A stretch of 64,000 bases of DNA from Vreelandella neptunia (GCF_034479615.1 NZ_CP140255.1:4588001-4652000); one strand, 5' to 3'; shown: positions 32,242-42,243, numbered from the stretch's first letter. Notes: a model not told the origin generated them from the sequence alone. Numbers and translations are program-made.

Positions 32242-34218
32242 ATGATCGCACTGCGCCAAGTCGCCCTGCAACGCGGCACGCAAACGCTACTCGACAACGC
32301 GGACGTTACCCTTAATAACGGGGTAAAGGCCGGGATTATCGGGGCAAACGGCGCCGGTAAATCGAGCCTATTCAAACTCCTGCTCGGCGAACTTGCGCCC
32401 GACCAGGGCGAGGTAGAGATGAGCGGCGGCCAGCGCATTGCGCATATGGCTCAGGAAGTTGACGCCCTCGACCGCCCGATTATTGAGTATGTACTCGATG
32501 GCGACTTGGCGCTACGCCAAGCAGAAGCTGACCTACTGGCCGCCCGTGAAGCAGGGGAAGCCCACCGCGAAGCCGAGCTGCACGGCTTGATTGAAACCCT
32601 GGATGGCTACCGCGCCGAGTCGCGAGCGGCGCAGCTACTGGTGGGGTTGGGCTTCGTCCAGACTGACCTCGCCCGCCCGCTCTCGGCGTTTTCCGGCGGT
32701 TGGCGGATGCGGGTCAACCTTGCTCGTACGCTGTTTATGCCTTCCGATCTACTGCTGCTGGATGAGCCGACCAACCACCTGGATCTAGACGCCCTGCTGT
32801 GGCTGGAACAGTGGCTGACCCGCTACCCGGGCACACTGCTGCTGATTTCCCACGACCGCGACTTTTTAGATGCCGTATGTGACCACATCGTGCATATGCA
32901 CCATCAGACCCTGGATCTTTACCGCGGCAATTACTCTCAGTTTGAGCGTACCCGCGCCGAAAAGCTTGCTCTGCAACAGGCTGAAGCAGCCAAGCAGCAA
33001 GCCCGCCGGGAAGAAATCGAGCGTTTTATCGCCCGCTTTAAAGCCAAGGCGACCAAGGCCAAGCAGGCACAAAGCCGGGTAAAAATGCTCGAGCGCATGG
33101 AAGATATCGCCGTCGCCCATGTGGATTCGCCCTTCCACTTTACGCTACCCGCCGCCGATAAAACCTCGCACCCACTGCTGGTGCTGGATCAGGCCCAGCT
33201 CGGCTATCGCGGTAAAAAGGGCGACGGCAGTGACGACAACATCCAACTGGACAAGGTCAACGTCACCCTGCTGCCCGGTAGCCGCATTGGCCTGTTAGGC
33301 CCCAACGGGGCGGGTAAGTCGACGCTAATTAAATCGCTCACCGGCGAGCTTGAGTTACTTAACGGCAAGCGCGTGCCCGGCGAACATTTGGCGATTGGCT
33401 ACTTTGCTCAGCATCAGCTTGAGAGCCTGGATGTTTCATCGACGCCCTTTGTGCATGTCCAGCGCCTCTCTCCCACCGCCAGCGATCAGGAAATTCGCAA
33501 CTTCCTGGGTGGCTTTGGCTTTAAGGGCGACGACGCCTTCGGCAAGGTCGCCAACTACTCCGGTGGTGAAAAAGCCCGCCTGGCACTGGCCCTCGTCGCT
33601 TGGCAGAAACCCAACCTGCTACTGCTCGATGAGCCCACCAACCACCTGGACTTAGAGATGCGCGAGGCGCTGACTCAGGCACTGGCAAGCTTCGAAGGCA
33701 CGGTTATTCTGGTCTCCCACGATCGTCACTTGCTGCGCGCCACGGTCGATGAGTTCTGGCGGGTGGCAGATCACCGTGTCGAGCCCTTCGATGGAGATTT
33801 GGAAGATTACCGGGTTTGGCTTAAAGCGCGCCTAGAAGAGAGCCGCCGGGACTCCCGTGGAGAAAAAGCCGAGCGCCAGAACCAGCAGCCTAGCGGCGAC
33901 AGCCGCGAAGCGCGCAAAGCATCCCGCAAAGCGGCTGCCGAGCTGCGTGAGAAGCTGCGCCCACTGAAAAAGCAGCGCGATCAGGCAGAAAAAGCCATGG
34001 AGAAGGCCCAGCAGGAACTCGATAAGGTAGAACAAGTGCTGGCAGATCCAGAACTCTACACCGACAGCAGCCGCAAAGCCGAACTAACCAAGACACTTGG
34101 TCAGCAAGCGGAGATTAAAGCGCGCCTGGATGAGTCAGAAAGGCAGTGGCTGAGCGCCGAAGAGGCGCTGGAGGCAATGGAAGCAGAACTGCTCGCCAGC
34201 GAAGAGACGGCTAGCTAG
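32242..34218 (+). CDS. ABC-F ATPase (YheS/Uup-like)
   Basis: A 658-residue soluble protein with two ABC domains and no membrane segment. Domain 1 has Walker A GANGAGKSS, signature FSGGWRMRVNLARTL and Walker B LLLLDEPTNHLDLD. The linker is rich in charged helices (KAKATKAKQAQSRVKMLERM). Domain 2 has GPNGAGKST, YSGGEKARLALAL and LLLLDEPTNHLDLE. The C-terminus (about 545-658) is a predicted coiled coil. ABC-F proteins bind the ribosomal E site and rescue or tune translation. The length and tail favour YheS over EttA. Confidence 0.94.
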   Translation: MIALRQVALQRGTQTLLDNADVTLNNGVKAGIIGANGAGKSSLFKLLLGELAPDQGEVEMSGGQRIAHMAQEVDALDRPIIEYVLDGDLALRQAEADLLAAREAGEAHREAELHGLIETLDGYRAESRAAQLLVGLGFVQTDLARPLSAFSGGWRMRVNLARTLFMPSDLLLLDEPTNHLDLDALLWLEQWLTRYPGTLLLISHDRDFLDAVCDHIVHMHHQTLDLYRGNYSQFERTRAEKLALQQAEAAKQQARREEIERFIARFKAKATKAKQAQSRVKMLERMEDIAVAHVDSPFHFTLPAADKTSHPLLVLDQAQLGYRGKKGDGSDDNIQLDKVNVTLLPGSRIGLLGPNGAGKSTLIKSLTGELELLNGKRVPGEHLAIGYFAQHQLESLDVSSTPFVHVQRLSPTASDQEIRNFLGGFGFKGDDAFGKVANYSGGEKARLALALVAWQKPNLLLLDEPTNHLDLEMREALTQALASFEGTVILVSHDRHLLRATVDEFWRVADHRVEPFDGDLEDYRVWLKARLEESRRDSRGEKAERQNQQPSGDSREARKASRKAAAELREKLRPLKKQRDQAEKAMEKAQQELDKVEQVLADPELYTDSSRKAELTKTLGQQAEIKARLDESERQWLSAEEALEAMEAELLASEETAS

Positions 34219-34244
34219 CGGAAAGCGAATACTCAACAACAGGG

Positions 34245-34682
34245 CTAGCTTTCCAACAAAAACGTTACCGGGCCATCGTTGATTAGCGCCACCTGCATAT
34301 CAGCGCCAAATTCACCGGTGGCGACATTCGGCCAGGCAGTGCGGGCCTGGGTAACCAGCAAGTTGAATAGCGCTTCGCCCTGGGCTGGCGGAGCGGCGCT
34401 GGAGAAGCTGGGCCGCAGCCCCTTACGGGTATCCGCCGCCAGGGTGAACTGAGAGACCAACAGCAAGCCGCCGCTCACCTGCTGCAGGTTATGATTCATC
34501 TTGCCGTCGGCGTCGCTGAATACCCGGTAGTGAAGGAGCTTGTGCAGCAGTTTTTCCACGCTAGCCCCGTCATCTTGCTTCTCCACGCCTATCAGCGCCA
34601 GCAGTCCACTGTCGATACTGCCAACGACATTACCCTCTACCTCAACGCTGGCGCGCTTCACGCGCTGAATCAGTGCCTTCAC
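34245..34682 (-). CDS. dtd: D-aminoacyl-tRNA deacylase
   Basis: The 145-residue enzyme removes D-amino acids mischarged on tRNA. The diagnostic motifs LLVSQFTLAADTRKG and the C-terminal NDGPVTFLLES are present. The start is a GTG at 34682 (VKALIQRVKRASVEVEG) with GGGAG 8 nt upstream; it gives the exact length of E. coli Dtd, whereas the upstream in-frame start adds seven residues. Confidence 0.95.
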   Translation of the reverse strand: MKALIQRVKRASVEVEGNVVGSIDSGLLALIGVEKQDDGASVEKLLHKLLHYRVFSDADGKMNHNLQQVSGGLLLVSQFTLAADTRKGLRPSFSSAAPPAQGEALFNLLVTQARTAWPNVATGEFGADMQVALINDGPVTFLLES

Positions 34683-34726
34683 AACGCTTCTCCCAGCTAA
34701 CAAACGGCCATTATAACGACCGCTTA

Positions 34727-35308
34727 TTAATTTTTCCCCAGCAGCGCATCGCGAAAATCTTCACCCAAAGGCCGCTCGCCCAGCCAGATACCGAACATGG
34801 CGCTCGCCAGCTCTGCGTTACCACCCTCATATAGCGTGTCGCCGTTCAGTGCCAGGCGCAGCGTGTCACCGTCCCAACTCAGCACATAGCGATCTTGCGG
34901 CTCGACGTCCTGGTAGCTTCGATTAAAGGCGGTAATATCTACCTCTAACTGCGAATACTCATAAGCGGTGAGGCTCTTCTGAAGGCTTTCTGTGGTGGCT
35001 TCAGAGAAGTCAGGGGCGTCGATGGCATGGAAATAAGCAAGCTCCAAGCGCCTTGGAACGTCACTCAACGGCTGTGGCTCGGATTCGCCTGCCTGGTAGT
35101 AGGCGCCCGCATAGGCCGTCCAGATCATGTAGCGAAACACGCCGCTACCGATAAGACTATAGCGCTGGCCGTGCTCCTCTACTGTGCGCTCAAACACTTC
35201 GCCTTTTTCCGTCACATTGTTGGCCATCGCCCAAGGCGTTAGTGATAGGCCAGCTAACAGCAGTGACCATTGTATGGCGCGCCTAGCCCCTAATAAGCAT
35301 ATAGACAT
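34727..35308 (-). CDS. Chalcone isomerase-like exported protein
   Basis: A 193-residue exported protein. A signal peptide ending SLTPWAMA is followed by GSGVFRYMIWTAYAGAYYQAG and RLELAYFHAIDAPDF, typical of bacterial chalcone-isomerase-fold proteins that bind fatty acids or have unknown roles. The closing WDGDTLRLALNGDTLYEGGNAELASAMFGIWLGERPLGEDFRDALLG also fits that family. No flavonoid metabolism is implied. The upstream GAGGAGG is only 4 nt from the ATG. It is preceded by a 105-bp AT-rich gap. Confidence 0.8.
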   Translation of the reverse strand: MSICLLGARRAIQWSLLLAGLSLTPWAMANNVTEKGEVFERTVEEHGQRYSLIGSGVFRYMIWTAYAGAYYQAGESEPQPLSDVPRRLELAYFHAIDAPDFSEATTESLQKSLTAYEYSQLEVDITAFNRSYQDVEPQDRYVLSWDGDTLRLALNGDTLYEGGNAELASAMFGIWLGERPLGEDFRDALLGKN

Positions 35309-35413
35309 AGAACCTCCTCATGGCAGCATATCTATACATACTGACACACCACATAAAGGTTCCGTACAATATTTATTATTGGCCGTTCACTACTGATTAT
35401 TAACAGCGCCCGC

Positions 35414-36259
35414 TTACCAGGCACGGCAGAGCATTAAATCGCAGTGCGGTTCACACAGCAGCATCTCGGTTAGCTGGCTGGCGTGGTGGGGCTGACCGCG
35501 ACTGCCGATCATCACGAGATCGGGCGTGTGGCGCTTCATATATGCTTGTAGCACATCGCAGGGCGCGCCTTGCTCTAACACCAGCTCCACATCGGGCACC
35601 CCATCTAACTCGCGCATCAGGCTCTCGACTTCATTGTTCAACTGCTCGCGCAGGCGCTGCACTTCTTGTTCACGCCAGTGGGCGTAATAGGCCTGCGAAC
35701 CCAACTCACGCTCGCCGGGTAGCGTCCAGGCGTGCAGCAAGGTCAGCGTGGCTTCAGGGAAGCGAATCAGCGCCTCTTTCAAGGTATGCCGCGCCGTCAG
35801 CGAAAAATCGATAGGTACCAGAATATGCTGCCAGGGCTGGGTCGGCTGGTGAGAAGAGACCACCACAGGGCATGGTGCGCTGCGCAGCACGCGCATTGCC
35901 GTGGTACCCGCAAGCAGGTCTTTTTGCCCACGCTTGCGATGCATGCCCAGCACAATCAGCTCAGCGTTGCGTTCATGAGCTTCGCGGACGATTTCAACGT
36001 GAGGCGAGCCGGTCACGGTCTGGATAAGCGTTTTCGGCGCCTCTAGGGCGTAGTCTTCGCGTAGATCCGTCAACATGGTGGTGATGTCTTCCACTACCGC
36101 GCTCTCGACATCCAACAGCACACGCCTGGGTAGGTAAGGATCCAACACGTGCAGCACGTCTAACTGAACACCCTGGGCATAGGCCAAACGCAACGCCCGA
36201 GCAAAAGCGGCACGATTATCAGCGGAAAGATCGGTGGCAAACAGAATGGTGCGAGGCAT
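35414..36259 (-). CDS. Tandem-domain universal stress protein
   Basis: A 281-residue protein with two UspA domains. The first starts MPRTILFATDLSADNRAAFARAL and carries LGMHRKRGQKDLLAGTTAMRVLRSAPCPVVV; the second starts WQHILVPIDFSLTARHTL and carries IGSRGQPHHASQLTEMLLCEPHCDLMLC. The glycine-rich ATP loop is better preserved in the second domain's GSRG than in the first. Cytoplasmic stress proteins of this kind are common in halophiles. A 7-bp stem (GGCTGAG/CTCAGCC, 36275-36291) lies in its leader. Confidence 0.88.
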   Translation of the reverse strand: MPRTILFATDLSADNRAAFARALRLAYAQGVQLDVLHVLDPYLPRRVLLDVESAVVEDITTMLTDLREDYALEAPKTLIQTVTGSPHVEIVREAHERNAELIVLGMHRKRGQKDLLAGTTAMRVLRSAPCPVVVSSHQPTQPWQHILVPIDFSLTARHTLKEALIRFPEATLTLLHAWTLPGERELGSQAYYAHWREQEVQRLREQLNNEVESLMRELDGVPDVELVLEQGAPCDVLQAYMKRHTPDLVMIGSRGQPHHASQLTEMLLCEPHCDLMLCRAW

Positions 36260-36386
36260 GGCGAAACGCTCCTCGGCTGAGCAGCTCAGCCTTACAAGCC
36301 GTTAAGCAAACACTCCTTAGCATGGTGCGCAATGTCCATTCCCGCAAGCCAGCTAGCGCCTAAATGCTTCAAGGCAGCTCACCCAA

Positions 36387-37217
36387 TCACCACCAAGCGT
36401 GAAAATGGTGCACCGGGCCGCGCCCTTTTCCTACGTTTAAGCGCTCGCTCGCCTCCAGGGCCGCATGTAGCCATTGCTTGGCATCACTGATAGCAGCTAC
36501 CGGGGCATCCCCTTCGGCATCCACGGGCAGCTTCGCCAGGCAGGCGGCAATCGCTGAGGAGAGTGCACAGCCGGTACCGTGCAAATTGTCGGTATCGATT
36601 CGCGAGGCGGGCAACCACTCATGGCCATTGGGGGTTGCCAGCAGGTCTGGGCAGGTTTCCCCGCGCAGATGGCCGCCTTTCAGCACAACATAGGGCGCGC
36701 CCAATTGCGTTAACCCCGGCAACATCGCTTCCATGGCGTCTAAACTGGTAGGCGACGGCGTGTCGAGCAGTACCGCGGCTTCTGGCAGATTGGGGGTGAT
36801 CACATCGGCCAGCGGCACGAGAATATCGCGCACTGCGCGAATGCCGGCGTCATCGACCAGAATATCGCCGCTCTTGGCCACCATCACCGGGTCGAGCACG
36901 ATCCAGCGTGGGCGCCGCTGACGCAGCACATCGGCTATCACCTCGGCGACCTCGCGACTGGCCACCATGCCAATTTTGACTGCATCTATCGCCACATCAT
37001 CCAGCAGGTGTTCCAACTGCTCGCGTATCGCCTGGGGCGCGACGGGGTACACCGAGGCCACCCCACAGGTATTCTGGGCAATCACCGCGGTAATCACGTT
37101 GGTGCCGTAAACGCCGAGGGCTGAAAAGGTTTTCAGATCCCCCTGCAGCCCGGCGCCCCCCGAAGGATCGGAGCCGGCGATGGTAAGCACATTGCGAAGA
37201 CGGGAATGGGTAGACAT
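36387..37217 (-). CDS. thiD: Hydroxymethylpyrimidine/phosphomethylpyrimidine kinase
   Basis: The 276-residue ribokinase-fold enzyme phosphorylates the pyrimidine half of thiamine. Motifs: LTIAGSDPSGGAGLQGDLKTFSALGVYG at the N-terminus, DPVMVAKSG, and the anion hole NLHGTGCALSSAIAACLA with the catalytic Cys region. It is apart from thiSG at 18 kb. No TPP riboswitch is evident upstream. Confidence 0.94.
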   Translation of the reverse strand: MSTHSRLRNVLTIAGSDPSGGAGLQGDLKTFSALGVYGTNVITAVIAQNTCGVASVYPVAPQAIREQLEHLLDDVAIDAVKIGMVASREVAEVIADVLRQRRPRWIVLDPVMVAKSGDILVDDAGIRAVRDILVPLADVITPNLPEAAVLLDTPSPTSLDAMEAMLPGLTQLGAPYVVLKGGHLRGETCPDLLATPNGHEWLPASRIDTDNLHGTGCALSSAIAACLAKLPVDAEGDAPVAAISDAKQWLHAALEASERLNVGKGRGPVHHFHAWW

Positions 37218-37303
37218 GGGGCTCCTTCACGGCAAAAACGTCACTGTACGCCTAGGATACCCAAGCTGCGCGCCTTATGCTGCCGAAAACGTATATGCCA
37301 TAC

Positions 37304-37328
37304 ACACAAAAGCCGCCCGAAGGCGGCT
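37304..37328 (-). terminator. Terminator of the TakP-type TRAP gene
   Basis: AGCCGCC (37311-37317) and GGCGGCT (37322-37328) form a 7-bp stem with a CGAA loop, followed leftward by TTTTGTGTG. It lies 27 bp after the stop of the binding-protein gene. Confidence 0.8.
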
Positions 37329-37354
37329 CGTTAGTGTGCATCAAGCACAGCAAA

Positions 37355-38467
37355 CTATTCCGAGGTGTCACCTTCCGGGCTGCGGGCGTTGTAGTACGCC
37401 TGCTCTGAGATGGCGTGGTAATCCTCCACCTTCTCCTGGAATGCTTGATAGGAGTCATAGATACGCGTAGCTAATTCGCTCGATTCGGCCAGCTCGGCGA
37501 CCACATCTTGCGAGTGCTCACGCGCCTGAGCCAGTACGTCGTCGGGAATGCGGCGTAGCTCGACGTCATGCTCGTTCACCAGCGTTTCCAGCGCATCGTT
37601 GTTACGCGCGGTGTACTCATCCAGTACGCTCTGGTTAATGTCGCTAATAGCGGTACGCAGGATCGCCTGCAAATCCGCTGGCAGCTCCGCGAAAGCCTCT
37701 TCGTTAACAATGGCCTCGAACATGACCGTGGGCTCGTGCCAGCCTGGATAATAGTAGTAGTCGGCGGCTTGGTGCAGGCCGAAAGCCAGATCGTTGTAAG
37801 GGCCAATCCACTCTGTTGCGTCAATCGCACCAGATTGCAGCGAAGTAAAGATCTCGCCGCCGGGCATATTCACAATCGCGACACCCATGCGACTCATCAC
37901 TTCGCCACCCAGGCCCGGCATACGCATTTTCAGGCCGTCGAGATCGGCAACCGAGTTGATCTCTTTGTTGTACCAGCCGCCCATCTGGACGCCGGAGGCA
38001 CCCGCCACCATGACGTCAACGCCAAAGTCATCGTACAGCTCGTTCCACAGCTCCATACCGCCGCCATAGCTTAGCCAGGCGTTCATCTCTTGAGCATTCA
38101 TCCCAAACGGCACGGCGGCGAAGAACTGTGCGGCAGGCGCTTTGCCCTTCCAGTAGTAGGAAGCGGAGTGGCCTAGTTCAGCGGTACCGTCAGAAACGGC
38201 GTCAAATACCTCAAACCCCGGTACCAATTGGCCAGCCCCGAAGACTTCAATGGTCAGGCGACCATCCGACATTTCGTCGACCAGCTGGGAGAGCCGCTCG
38301 GGGCCCTGACCAACACCTGGGAAATTTTTCGGCCAGGAGGTGACCATTTTCCAGCGGAACTCGTCCTCTTGCGCCTGTGCTTGGTTATCGAAACTAGAGA
38401 CCACCAGCAAACTGGCGGAAAGTGCGGTCGTCATGGCGATCGCGACGGGGAGTGTTTTGGCTTTCAT
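37355..38467 (-). CDS. TRAP transporter substrate-binding protein (TakP-like)
   Basis: A 370-residue exported DctP-type protein. The signal peptide ends near SFDNQAQA. Segments such as WKMVTSWPKNFPGVGQGPERLSQLVDEMS, GHSASYYWKGKAPAAQFFAAVPFG, DGLKMRMPGLGGEVMSRMG and DATEWIGPYNDLAFGLHQAADYYYYPGWHEPT match the TakP branch, whose Rhodobacter member binds 2-oxoacids with sodium. That substrate is therefore the best guess. It is the last gene after the two membrane subunits, with a 168-bp gap that could hold an extra promoter. Confidence 0.9.
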   Translation of the reverse strand: MKAKTLPVAIAMTTALSASLLVVSSFDNQAQAQEDEFRWKMVTSWPKNFPGVGQGPERLSQLVDEMSDGRLTIEVFGAGQLVPGFEVFDAVSDGTAELGHSASYYWKGKAPAAQFFAAVPFGMNAQEMNAWLSYGGGMELWNELYDDFGVDVMVAGASGVQMGGWYNKEINSVADLDGLKMRMPGLGGEVMSRMGVAIVNMPGGEIFTSLQSGAIDATEWIGPYNDLAFGLHQAADYYYYPGWHEPTVMFEAIVNEEAFAELPADLQAILRTAISDINQSVLDEYTARNNDALETLVNEHDVELRRIPDDVLAQAREHSQDVVAELAESSELATRIYDSYQAFQEKVEDYHAISEQAYYNARSPEGDTSE

Positions 38468-38635
38468 ACAATAACCCTCTTACTTTCTATTATTACTATT
38501 ATGAGTAGGAATACTCCGCCAAGCGTAGAACACCAGGCGGTTTGCTACAGGCCATTAACGGCTATTTGCTGCTTTTTAATTAGGTTGCCACTTCTTAACG
38601 TTGATAGCAGCGATGCTTTTCAACTAACCCTTTTA

Positions 38636-40045
38636 TTAGCCAAATTGCGCAGGTAGCCACGTTGCTAGCTGCGGGAAAAAGCTCAACATGAGCAACATAC
38701 CCAGTTGCATTAGGATAAACGGTATAACACCGCGGTAAATAGCCGAAGTAGATACAGACGGCGGCGCTACGCCACGCAGATAGAACAGCGCGAAGCCGAA
38801 CGGCGGCGTTAAGAACGACGTTTGCAGGTTAATCGCGATCATGATGCCCAGCCAAATCGGGTCAAGGCCCATGGCAAGCAAAATCGGCCCGACAATCGGC
38901 ACCACCACAAAGGTGATTTCGATAAAGTCGAGAATAAAGCCGAGCAGGAAGATCACCAGCATAACAATGATCGTCGCGCCAACCACCCCACCAGGCATAC
39001 CCTCGAACAGTTCGGTCACCATGTGTTCGCCGCCGTAAGCACGAAACACTAGCGAAAACAGCGCCGCACCGATCAGGATCAAAAATACCATGGTGGTAAC
39101 GTGAGTGGTTGAACGCAGCACGTCCTTCAACGTCGCCCAATCGAGCTGACGATAGGCCAACGCCAGCACTAGAGCGCCGAATGCGCCTACCGCTGAGGCC
39201 TCTGTGGGCGTGGCAAAGCCACTAAGGATCGAGCCCAGCACCGCTACAATCAGTACCACCGGTGGCACCAGCCCTTTGAGCAGCAGCATGCCAATCCCCG
39301 AGGTATGACCAAGCTCGGCCATCAACTCTTCACGGTCGGCAGCAGGCGCCATATGCGGACGCAACCATGCCACCATAGCCACATAGATCATGTACATGAC
39401 GACCAGCAGTAACCCGGGCACCAGTGCGCCCATAAACAGGTCGCCCACGGAGACCGTTTTAGGGCTGAAAATCCCCATATCCAGCTGCGCTTGCTGATAC
39501 GCTGATGACAGCACGTCACCAAGCAGTACCAAGGCAATGGAAGGCGGAATAATCTGCCCCAACGTACCGGTGGCGCAGATAGTGCCGGTCGCCAGAGAGG
39601 TGCTGTAACCACGCTTTAGCATGGTGGGAAGCGACATCAGCCCCATGGTGACCACGGTGGCCCCGACGATGCCGGTAGAGGCCGCCATTAGCATGCCCAC
39701 CAGGGTTACCGAAATACCCAAACCACCACGCATTGCGCCAAACAGTAACGCCATAGCGTCCAGCAGCGTCTCAGCCACTTTGGACTTTTCCAACAACACG
39801 CCCATCAAGACAAATAGCGGCACCGCCAACAGCGTTTGGTTGGTCATTATGCCGTAGAGTCGGTTAGGCAAGGCGGCAAGATAGCCACTATCAAAGTTGG
39901 CGTCGATACCGATGGCTTCCAACCCGAGCCCCATACCGGCAAACAGCAACGCCGTGCCCGCCAGAGACAGCGCTACGGGAAAGCCGAACATCAATACAAT
40001 ACAGATAACGGCAAATAAAATAACTGGCATAAATTCCAGCATCAA
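38636..40045 (-). CDS. TRAP transporter large membrane subunit (DctM type)
   Basis: This 469-residue permease has about 12-14 hydrophobic segments and the DctM patterns STGIVGATVVTMGLMSLPTML, GFATPTEASAVGAFGALVLA and NLQTSFLTPPFGFALFYLRGVAP. It is longer than TeaC, as is usual for the subfamily paired with TakP-like binding proteins. Its start overlaps the small subunit stop by 4 bp. Confidence 0.92.
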   Translation of the reverse strand: MMLEFMPVILFAVICIVLMFGFPVALSLAGTALLFAGMGLGLEAIGIDANFDSGYLAALPNRLYGIMTNQTLLAVPLFVLMGVLLEKSKVAETLLDAMALLFGAMRGGLGISVTLVGMLMAASTGIVGATVVTMGLMSLPTMLKRGYSTSLATGTICATGTLGQIIPPSIALVLLGDVLSSAYQQAQLDMGIFSPKTVSVGDLFMGALVPGLLLVVMYMIYVAMVAWLRPHMAPAADREELMAELGHTSGIGMLLLKGLVPPVVLIVAVLGSILSGFATPTEASAVGAFGALVLALAYRQLDWATLKDVLRSTTHVTTMVFLILIGAALFSLVFRAYGGEHMVTELFEGMPGGVVGATIIVMLVIFLLGFILDFIEITFVVVPIVGPILLAMGLDPIWLGIMIAINLQTSFLTPPFGFALFYLRGVAPPSVSTSAIYRGVIPFILMQLGMLLMLSFFPQLATWLPAQFG

Positions 40046-40602
40046 ACACGCTCCTCAAGATGATTGCCACCGGCAGCAGACGGCACTATCCGCCCGGCCA
40101 TCACATAGCCATTGCGCACAATTTCAATCACGCCTTGCACGATCATCAAAACGGCAAACAGCGGTATCAAGGTTTTCAGTGCATAGACTGCCGGAATACC
40201 GCCGTAGTCGGAGGAGGTTTCCAGAATGCGCCAGGAGTTGGCCACATAGCCCAGACTGGAAGCGATGATAAAGATCATCACTGGAATCAATAGCGTGATA
40301 ATGCCCACGACATTGATTAACGCCTGGCGGCGCGGTGTCATGCCTCGATAGAATATGTCCACCCGCACGTGGCCGTCGTGGCGAAACGTATAGGCGGCTG
40401 CGAGCATAAACACGCTGGCGTGCATATACATCACTAGTTCTTGCATGAAGATGCTATTCACACTGAAGGCATAGCGAAGCAGTACAATAGCGAACTGAAT
40501 CAACATCATAATGATGATCAGCCACGCAAGGGTACGCCCGAACCATTCGGAAGCGCGATCCAGCGCACCAATAAAAGCAGGTAGTTGTGTTGTGTCCGAC
40601 AT
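40042..40602 (-). CDS. TRAP transporter small membrane subunit (DctQ type)
   Basis: A 186-residue protein with four hydrophobic segments. The central region QELVMYMHASVFMLAAAYTFRHDGHVRVDIFY carries the DctQ pattern. It is the first gene of the TakP-type unit, read leftward. Confidence 0.92.
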   Translation of the reverse strand: MSDTTQLPAFIGALDRASEWFGRTLAWLIIIMMLIQFAIVLLRYAFSVNSIFMQELVMYMHASVFMLAAAYTFRHDGHVRVDIFYRGMTPRRQALINVVGIITLLIPVMIFIIASSLGYVANSWRILETSSDYGGIPAVYALKTLIPLFAVLMIVQGVIEIVRNGYVMAGRIVPSAAGGNHLEERV

Positions 40603-40703
40603 GGGAGTGTCTCGCGTAAAACGGCTAAGGGGATCAGCGTCCCAGACAATAGCGCATATACGCGGATAATGCAGCGCTCACGGAGTGCACAGCGTGCTTA
40701 TTA

Positions 40704-41540
40704 TTAAACGCTTGAACGAATTGCCGCTAAACAGGCCTCGGGCAAGGGTAAATCGACAGCAATCGGCAGGTGGTCAGAAAAGAGATGATCCAGCACCCGC
40801 ACTTCGGCTGCCTCTAACGACTGCGACAACAAGATATGATCCAGCGCATGGCGCGGCTGCCAGGAGGGGTAACTGAGCAAGGGTTTAACCGGGTGCAGCG
40901 GTAACGACGCACTAAAACGCTCGTGAGCGTGCAGTTGGTCAGGGGTACAGTTGAGATCCCCCATGACCACCACGTGGCGCAGTGGTTGAATGATGTCGCT
41001 TAAGTAGTTGAGCTGCCGCACCCGGCCGCGGTGGCTTAGCGCCAGGTGGGCAACAAAGATATGCAGCGCATCCGGCCCTTCGCCAAAGCGAGCGTGAATC
41101 GCGCCGCGCCCCGGCATTGCACCCGGCAAACGGTGCTCTTCTATTTGGCTGGGTACCAAGCGCGAGAGCAAACCATTACTGTGCTGGGCAATGCGGCCCA
41201 GATTGCGATTGAGCTGTTGAACATGATGGGGAAACCCCGCTTTGGCAGCGAGATACTCCACCTGATTGACGCGGCTTGAGCGAAAACTACCGCCGTCGAC
41301 CTCTTGCAGTCCCACCACGTCAAACTTGCTCAGCACTTCACCCATCACGTCCAGCCGCTTCTGGCGACGCGGATTGGGCAATAGGTGCTGCCAGCTGCGC
41401 GTAACATAGTGATGATACGCCGAGGTCTGAATGCCAACCTGCAAATTAAAGGTCAGCAAACGCAAATGCCCATCTTCAAACAGCGTCGAGCGTGGGCCAT
41501 TTATGGCTGTTTCGTCACGCTCCCTAGCTTCACGTAACAC
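40704..41540 (-). CDS. Endonuclease/exonuclease/phosphatase family protein
   Basis: A 278-residue protein of the DNase I/exonuclease III fold. Motifs in order are LRLLTFNLQVGI, VVGLQEVDGGSF (metal-binding Glu), HIFVAHLALSHRGR, VVVMGDLNCTPDQ and FSDHLPIAVDL. It starts 2 bp after the dsbA stop, an arrangement conserved in pseudomonads. The substrate, whether nucleic acid or a phosphodiester, is unknown. Confidence 0.88.
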   Translation of the reverse strand: MLREARERDETAINGPRSTLFEDGHLRLLTFNLQVGIQTSAYHHYVTRSWQHLLPNPRRQKRLDVMGEVLSKFDVVGLQEVDGGSFRSSRVNQVEYLAAKAGFPHHVQQLNRNLGRIAQHSNGLLSRLVPSQIEEHRLPGAMPGRGAIHARFGEGPDALHIFVAHLALSHRGRVRQLNYLSDIIQPLRHVVVMGDLNCTPDQLHAHERFSASLPLHPVKPLLSYPSWQPRHALDHILLSQSLEAAEVRVLDHLFSDHLPIAVDLPLPEACLAAIRSSV

Positions 41541-41542
41541 GG

Positions 41543-42193
41543 TTACTCTGCGCGCTCTTCACGCACCTGCTCAACCAACGCTTCAGCGATTTTCGGCATG
41601 TTTTCAAGGCTACCGGCTGAGCTCGGCGTCACCAGAAAACGACCATCAATCACCAGGGCAGGCACACCCATTAACTTCATTTTGCGCATACGGTTATTGG
41701 CATCATTCACTTCGCTGCGCACACTAAAGTCAGTCAGCGCTTGCTTGGCCTCTTCTTCGCTGACGCCGTAGTTGGCAAAGAAAGCTGCAATCTCATCGGG
41801 CTCTGTGAGCGACTGATTTTCCTGGTGGATGGCGTTAAAGAAGTCAGCGTGCAACTCCTCTTCGATGCCCAGCGACTCAGCTGCATAGAATGCTGTAGCG
41901 TGGGTATTCCAATCCCCGCCCATGGTGGCAGGCATTTTGACGACACTAACGTCATCGTCCAGAGTCTCGTACCACTCGTTAATCGGCGTTTGCAGGCGGT
42001 AGCAGTGCGGGCAGCCAAACCAAAATATTTCGGTGACTTCAATTTGCCCGTCGTCAACCTGTGTCTCTACCGGCGATTCAAGCACCTCATAGTGCTGACC
42101 TTCCACCACTTCCTGGGCACTCACTGCCGCAGAAAGCCCTAAACCGGCCAGTGCGACCATTACCGTTTTAAACATCGCTCGCGTTTTAGACAT
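41543..42193 (-). CDS. dsbA: Thiol:disulfide interchange protein DsbA
   Basis: The 216-residue periplasmic oxidase introduces disulfide bonds into exported proteins. The signal peptide MFKTVMVALAGLGLSAAVSA (after a short MSKTRA lead) is followed by the active site FWFGCPHCYRLQ and the cis-Pro region LMGVPALVIDGRF. I chose the ATG at 42193; one at 42175 is also possible. It lies downstream of cytochrome c4, with a hairpin in between. Confidence 0.95.
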   Translation of the reverse strand: MSKTRAMFKTVMVALAGLGLSAAVSAQEVVEGQHYEVLESPVETQVDDGQIEVTEIFWFGCPHCYRLQTPINEWYETLDDDVSVVKMPATMGGDWNTHATAFYAAESLGIEEELHADFFNAIHQENQSLTEPDEIAAFFANYGVSEEEAKQALTDFSVRSEVNDANNRMRKMKLMGVPALVIDGRFLVTPSSAGSLENMPKIAEALVEQVREERAE

Positions 42194-42243
42194 TGTAAAA
42201 GCTTCTCCATGGGTAAGCGGAAAGTGAGACCGTGAATACATTA

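Noticed and set aside
36275..36291. Short hairpin before the tandem USP as a terminator
   Set aside because: Seven-bp stem without a T tract on either strand; mentioned only with the gene.
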